A DNA stretch of 64,000 bases from Otatea glauca (Eukaryota; Streptophyta; Magnoliopsida; Poales; Poaceae): contig CM070723.1 of NCBI GenBank assembly GCA_036346275.1, positions 27,534,176-27,598,175 on the forward strand, written 5' to 3'. Positions 57,956 to 64,000 of the stretch are shown piece by piece. The notes under the pieces were generated by a model. The model was given only the letters and a program-made list of their open reading frames with translations. It had not been told where the DNA came from and did not search any database. A program made the position numbers and the translations under genes. Every line of letters starts with the position of its first letter. Within the stretch, counting starts at the first letter, position 1.

Positions 57956-59443
57956 ATCTCGTATAGTTTTGTGATCTGGATGTTGCACATATGGTGTGTG
58001 AGGTTAGTAGATTGGATCTATTATATGTTCGGCCGATTCATGTGATGAATTGGTGATGGCGACCATCGATGAGATCGATCGATTTAGGGTTTGAGGAAAG
58101 TGCAAACCGACTCAATCTTGATTTGGGTGAGTCCGTTCATGGTGCGACGTTACCCTTACCGGTCGGTTACCGCCATCGTGGTTTCAAACGTATCCATATG
58201 GGACCAAGCCAATTATATTAGATCGGATTAGGTCAATCTGGTTGATCCGTGGAAATTTTGAGGGTGTTTTCCATGGCGGAAGGCATGCCTCTAAAAAATT
58301 TCCAATGACCACCTGCGAGGCTCTCGCCTTGGACCCTTGCCAGGCGCCCCTCGGACCCGCCACACGACCACCAGGAGGGACCGCCCATGTTGTGGCGCCG
58401 CTCGGACCCCGAGTCGTAGGGTTGCTTTTGTTTAACTCATTTTTGCAGGAATTATGTGAAATAGTATGGCCTATGTGTATGTGATGCATGTAATTTCCAC
58501 ATGGCTGCAAGGTCTTGTGTTAAGCCATAAGGCTATTTAAATTGTATAACGACTGCGTGTCGACTTGTGATGCTTCAAACCCTCATGTAAAATTCATTAT
58601 CAAAAGTTGTAAGGGTTGCATCCATAATGATGAAGACGATGGCTAGGTGAACAAATCAAGCAAGGTGGCTAGGTGAACAACCAAGCATGATGATGGAGAT
58701 CTTAATGCTAAGGGCCATGCTATTTCACGACTTATTTTGATTTTACGTGGATGTGTGTTTTATCCTTGCTATTTTCTTTATGCTCATTGCATGTGATGCT
58801 ATGTTCATAGTAATCTTTGTTCATCCTTATAGTTGAAAATCTTAAATCAAATTGTCCATCCAATTGTTGCACCTATCAAGAATTTAGATCGTTATTGATA
58901 TGACCGCCAAAGTAGTATATCAATGGCTATCTCAATAGATGATAGGGATGTGTTGGACACATCACGCATAACAATGGCGATTTAAACAAGCTATCAAAAC
59001 GGTTTTGGGCTTGAGGACATAAGTGGTTGGGATTTGATTTGATAATGAAGGAACCTATACAAGACAATTGGTGTCTAGGAAAACACACATGAGGCGGGTT
59101 TCTTAATTGGCACCCGAATACGGAAGTGCTCCCTCCCTCATGTGAGCCCTTGGGGCAGGTTGACCTGGCCATGAGTCAAGTTGATGGAGGCATTCATTAC
59201 TTGTTTTCATACTCAACAAACAAGAGTTACATATGATGTAATTAGCAAAGGTGTTGCTTACCTATGTCATTAAATTTCTAGCAGTGATGCCAAAGCTCAC
59301 TAGTGTTTAATGAATATGGATCTTGAATACTCACTATGTGTCTATAAAAGGACATAAAATAGGAGTGTCTTTAATTAAAAGTTTAATAAAAGTTTTACAT
59401 AAACATAGTGCTTAGAATCTTTGCATATTTTTGTTGTAGTTCA
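57956..59443 (+). other. Untranslated leader of copia B
   Basis: Homologous to 48732-50165. It keeps a GC-rich stretch near 58305-58420 that is partly deleted in A (49080-49130). No gene. Confidence 0.6.
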
Positions 59444-60274
59444 ATGGCACCTTCTCCTACTCCTCGCTACACCGGTTTTGCTTTGAGATCGGTTTTGGAA
59501 AGGGAAAACTGAATGGAACTAATTTTGTTGATTGGTATCGCAACTTTGAGAATTGTTCTCAAGCATGAAAAGAAGGACTATGTTCTAGAGAATCCAATTC
59601 TGATGAACCAAGAAAATCTTTGCTCGCAATTTGAGGGTTGAATATGAAAAGCATGTTAATGCTTCAGAGAGTCACCGTCTCATGCTAGTCACAATGGACT
59701 CGAGCTCCAAAAGCAATATGAGGACCGGGATGCTTACAATATGATTGTGGGCTTGAAGGGCATGTTTGGGAATCAAGCAAGAGCTAAGAGGTATGGTATC
59801 TCAAAGCTTTTATTTGCTTGTAAGTCGGTCAAGGCGATCCGGTCGATCCTCATGTGATCAAGATGATTGGTTACATTGGGAGATTGGAAAACTTGAGTTT
59901 CCCTTAGCCTCGGTTTGGCCACAGATGTTATTCTCCATCTACGCCTCGAGCTTTGAGCCATTCATTATGAATTTTCATATGAATAGCATGGAGAAGAGCC
60001 TAACCGAGCTACATGGGATGCTCAAGGCTGCGAGAGAAAGCATTAAGAAAAACCCAATCATGTGATGATGGTTGAAAAACAACCGCTTTCAAAAAGAGAA
60101 AGGCTAAGGTGGGGAACGGAAAGAGCAAGGGCAAGGGCAAGGCTCAAGATGAGATCGCGAGCCTCAAAACTAAGCTTGAAGCTTAAAGTTGGCCCTCAAC
60201 CCGATACCCAATGCTTCTATTGCAAGAAATTAGGGCATTGGAAACGGAATCGCAAAAGTACTGGCGGATAAGAA
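59444..60274 (+). pseudogene. gag: Copia B gag
   Basis: ATG at 59444 (MAPSPTP), then the same gag as copia A with other frameshifts. Zinc knuckle CFYCKKLGHWKRN near 60220; the final Cys is again out of frame. Lys-rich stretch near 60110-60180. Confidence 0.83.
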
Positions 60275-60735
60275 GAATGGAAATGTGGTTTCCACTTGGT
60301 ATTAATGTTATAGAAATTAATCTTGCTACTTCTTCACTCACTCATGGGTATATGATACCGGTTCGGTTGCTCACATTTGCAATTCGTTGCGGGGTGATAA
60401 AGAGTAGAGACTTGGCAAAAGGAGAAGTGGATCTTCGGCGTGGGGAATAAAGCAAGAGTTCTTTGGTCTTGCCGTTGGCACATACCCATTGCATTTGCCT
60501 TGAGGATTAGTTTTAGAACTCAATAATTGTTATTTTGTTCCATCTTTGAGTAGAAACATTATTTCATCTTCTTTTTGGAACATGAAGGTTATGATTTGTA
60601 ATAAAGAACTTTGTTTGTTCAATATTTTTGAATGATATGTATTATGGTCGTTGCCCCATGGTGGATGGGTTGTACGTCCTTGAACTCAAGAAAACACATC
60701 TATAATATTAATGTAAAAAGGCACCGCCTAATGAT
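60275..60735 (+). pseudogene. pol: Copia B protease region
   Basis: DTGS at about 60354-60365 in the same context as copia A; frames shift several times afterwards. Confidence 0.73.
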
Positions 60736-61478
60736 TTGAACCCTACCTTTTTGTGGCATTGTCGCTAGGTCATATAAATGAGAAGCGCATGAAGAAGCTC
60801 CATGGTGATGGACTTCTAACCTCATTTGATTTTGAATCATTTGAAACATGTGAATCTTGTTTACTTGGCAAGATGACAAAAGCCCTTTCACGAGTTTTAG
60901 TGAGAGAGCAAGTGAATTATTGGCCCTAGTACATACAGATGTATGTGGACCAATGAGCTCATTGCTAGGGGTGGATTTCAGATGCTTTGTAACTTTTACC
61001 GATGACTTCAGAGATATGGATATATCTATTTAATGAGGCATAAATCTGAAACTTTTGAAAGGTTCAAAGAGTTTGAGCGAAGTACAAAATCAACTTGGCA
61101 AAACAATAAAACACTTACGATCCGATCGTGGTGGCGAATACTTGAGCCAAGAGTTTGGTGATCATTTAAAGCAATGTGGAATCGTTCGCAACTTACTCCG
61201 CCAGAACGCCTCAATGGAATGGTGTGTCCGAACGACGAATCGGACTTTATTAGATATGGTTCGGTCAATGATCACCAAACAGATCTGCCATTATCCTTTT
61301 GGGGTTTCGCTCTAGAGACAATTGCGTTCACTTTGAATAGGGTCCCATCAAAATCCGTTGAGAAGACGCCATATGAGATATGGACCGGAGAAGACCCATG
61401 TTGTCATTTCTCAAGATATGGGGATGTGAGGCTTATGTAAAACGCTTACAATCGATAAACTCGCACCTAAATCGAAAA
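60736..61478 (+). pseudogene. pol: Copia B integrase
   Basis: Zinc segment (GHINEKRMKKLH, CESCLLGKM) near 60760-60870, catalytic segments HTDVCGPM near 60930 and LRSDRGGEYLSQEFGDHLKQ at 61115-61175, then TNRTLLDMVRSMITKQ. ORF 61055-61315 is the longest piece. Inactive through frameshifts. Confidence 0.8.
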
Positions 61479-63330
61479 AATGCTTTTTGTGGGGTATCCT
61501 AAAGAAACAAAAGGATATTACTTTTACAAAAGAAACGAGAACAAAGTTTTGTTGCTCGAAATGGTGTCTTTTGGAGAAAGAGTTTCTTTCAAAAGAAATC
61601 AGAGGAGTGATGTGTATCTTGATGAAGTTCGAGAATCACATGAATATGTTCAAGCTACCTCTGAACCTTCACAAGATGTACAAAGTGTTGTACAACCGTG
61701 AAGAGACTCCACCCACGTGAGGTCGGGAGGCCACGTCATGTACCTATTAGATATGGGAATGACATATTATTGTTGGACAATGATGAGCCCACGACTTATG
61801 AAGAAGCAATGATGGACCCAAACTCCAAAAATGGCTTGAAGCCATGAGATCCAAATTCAATCCATGCATGACAATCAAGTTTGGAACTTGGTCGATTCAC
61901 GATGGTGTAAAACCATTGAGTGCAAATGGATTTTCAAGAAAAGATAGACGTAGATGGAAATGTTCAGATCTATAAGGCACGGTTGGTGGCAAAGGGTTTC
62001 AAACAAGTTCAAGGAGTTGACTATGATGAAACTTTCTCACCGTAGCCATGCTCAAGTCTGTCCGGATCATTTTAGCTATTGTCGCATATTTTGATTATGA
62101 AATATGGCGGATGGATGTAAAAACAGCCTTCCTTAATGGGAATCTTTCGAGGATGTATACATGATACAACTGAAGGCTTTGTTGATCCTAAATATGCTAA
62201 AAGGGTATGCAAGCTTCAAAGATCCATTTATGGGTTAAAGCAAGCATCTAGGAGTTGGAACATTCGTTTTGATGAAGTAGTCAAAGGTTTTGACTTTATC
62301 AAAATGAAGAAGAGCCTTGTGTTTACAAGAAGGCTAGTGGGAGCGCACTTGTATTTACGATTTTGTATGTGGATGACATATTATTAATCGGGAATGACAT
62401 TCCTATGCTTGAAGATGTTAAGACTTCATTGAAAAGGAGTTTCTCAATGAAGGACTTGGGAGAAGCATGCTATATCTTGGGCATAAAAATCTATAGAGAT
62501 AGATCAAAAGGTTAATTGGATTAAGTCAGAAACATACATTGACAAGATATTGAAAAGGTTCAATATGCATGAATCCAAGAGAGGTTTCATGCCAATGTCA
62601 CATGGCATCGATCTCTCGCAAGAATCGGTGTCCTTCGACATCCGATGAGCGAGACAGATGAGCAAGATTCCATATGCTTCACTATTGGGTCTATTATGTA
62701 TGCCATGATCTGTACACGCCTGATGTCTCATATGCTCTAAGTGTCACGAGCGGATACCAAGCGGATCCCGGTGATGGTCATTGGATAGCCGTAAAAATAT
62801 CCTGAAGTACTTGAGAAGAACTAAGGGTATGTTCCTTGTTTTTGGAGGTGAGGAAGATCTGTTGCAAAGGGTTACACCGATGCAAGCTTCCAAGCCGACA
62901 AAGATGATTTTCGATCGCAATCCGGGTTTGTGTTTACACTTAATGGAGGAGCGATGGTGGAAGAGTTCCAAGCAAAACACGGTGGCCGACTCTCGACGAA
63001 GCGGAGTACATTGCGGCCGGAGGCCGCAAAAGAGGCTGTGTGGATTAAGAAGTTTATCACGAGCTTGGTGTGGTCGCTAGTGTCTCTAGTCCAATGGACA
63101 TCTATTGTGATAATAGTGGTGCCATTGCACAAGCAAAAGAGCCTAGATCACATCAAAAGTCTAAACACATACTTCGCCGCTTTCACCTTATTCGCGAGAT
63201 TGTGGATAGAGGTGACGTCGAGAATATGCAAAGTACATACGAAGCCAATGTGGCCGATCCGCTGACAAAGCCACCGCCACACCTAAGCATGAGGCGCACA
63301 CAAGGTCTATTGGTATTAGATACTTAATTG
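61479..63330 (+). pseudogene. pol: Copia B reverse transcriptase-RNase H (heavily frameshifted)
   Basis: Same protein as in copia A, split into short frames: VCKLQRSIYGLKQASRSWN (62136-62387 region), the YVDD box near 62365, RNase H text IYCDNSGAIAQAKE and ILRRFHLIREIVDRGDVE near 63100-63220. W codon TGG at 61882 is intact where A has TGA. Most breaks are one- or two-base losses at CAG, CTG or CCTG sites. Confidence 0.85.
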
Positions 63331-63344
63331 ATTGACTCAAGTGC

Positions 63345-63355
63345 AAGTGGGAGAT
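63345..63355 (+). promoter_or_regulatory. Polypurine tract, copia B
   Basis: AAGTGGGAGAT directly before the 3' LTR. Confidence 0.88.
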
Positions 63356-64000
63356 TGTTAGTGTTATGCCCTTGAGGCAATCATTTAGATGATTGTAACA
63401 TGACTATGTTTATGAATAATAATATGATTATTGGTCCAATGAATGTATATCATTGTATTGATCAACAAGTATGTGACTTGATTATGAAGCTCTTTACTTA
63501 ATGATGTAATTCGATAAATATCTACGATCGGATATCATCGTATAGGACTACGATGAATAGATCAGCACATGTAGTGATCGATGATCATGCTTCATAGATC
63601 ATGGGATATGGAGATATCATCTCTACATTGTGGACCATGTTGAAGAACATGGGTTAGATAGACCCGCTATGGGACAACTGCGAGAATGTTTCATTCTTAT
63701 GTGTCATCAATGTATCTCATACCTAGAAGATGTATGATCCTTAGACCTGAGATTGTCATATTCCCTACATGTGTAATAGTTTTCCTTGGGGCTATCAAAC
63801 ACTACTTCCTAACCGGATAGTTATAAAGGTAGCTTTCATGTTTACTATGAAACGTGCAGAGGGAAGTGAGCAGTCAAGATGGAATTTGCCACTCCAATGA
63901 AACGGAGATATATGACAAGGCCACTCGTGTGATATGATTAAGAAAGTGCATGGCCATGCCGTGATTGAGGAGTCAATCACAACTTATTAATATATCACGG
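63356..64000 (+). repeat. 3' LTR of copia B (first 645 bp, runs off-window)
   Basis: Starts TGTTAGTGTTATGCCC and matches 56576-57220 almost base for base, a sign of recent insertion. Confidence 0.92.

Larger units (their letters stand above)
56576..64000 (+). mobile_element. Ty1/copia retrotransposon B, same family as A, 3' LTR cut by window end
   Basis: 5' LTR 56576-57942, internal 57943-63355, 3' LTR from 63356. Colinear with copia A at high identity; differences are mainly single-base losses. Left flank aaggc (56571-56575) is the probable duplication; the right copy is off-window. All genes are frameshifted. Confidence 0.93.

Overview
This 64 kb window looks like gene-poor, transposon-packed plant chromatin, most likely from a grass. 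I infer this from Ty3/gypsy (Tat-lineage) gag/pol proteins, CACTA (En/Spm) transposons and Ty1/copia families of types common in cereals. I see no convincing host gene, rRNA, functional tRNA or CRISPR. Nearly every base belongs to one of seven mobile elements inserted into one another, and most coding frames are broken.

Nesting, oldest first. (1) A minus-strand, SIRE-like Ty1/copia element (copia C) survives as 45900-47346 and 55521-56575. (2) A plus-strand Ty3/gypsy Tat element landed in C at 45900. Its 5' LTR is off the left edge, its gag, pol, antisense gene and 3' LTR run from 14540 to 45899. (3) Tat gag was then hit three times: by a minus-strand gag-only retrotransposon with 5.4 kb LTRs (1-14539), by a 958 bp CACTA derivative (15547-16504, TSD gca) and by a 19.9 kb CACTA transposon (16760-36706, TSD aaa). 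(4) A minus-strand Ty1/copia (copia D, 19375-28751, TSD cacat) sits in the last intron of the large CACTA's tnpA-like gene. (5) Two plus-strand copies of another Ty1/copia family hit copia C: copia A (47347-55520, TSD ctagc) and copia B (56576 to beyond 64000).

How the parts work. The Tat element carries gag, protease, RT, RNase H plus a second (archaeal-type) RNase H, and integrase, then a long 3' region with a spliced antisense gene for a plant-mobile-domain-like protein. The large CACTA is read on the minus strand from a very GC-rich 5' end: tnpD (Transposase_21/DUF4218/DUF4216 type), then a tnpA-like gene ending in proline-rich repeat exons. The long-LTR element encodes only a gag-like protein with up to six zinc knuckles, so it would need pol proteins in trans. 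Copia A and B are near-identical relatives; A keeps the longest RT-RNase H frame in the window.

Pairwise comparison of the repeat copies shows a recurring loss or change of the middle base in CAG/CTG sites. Even primer binding sites, whose sequence is fixed by initiator tRNA-Met, show it. Many frameshifts here may therefore be assembly errors at methylated CHG sites rather than old mutations.
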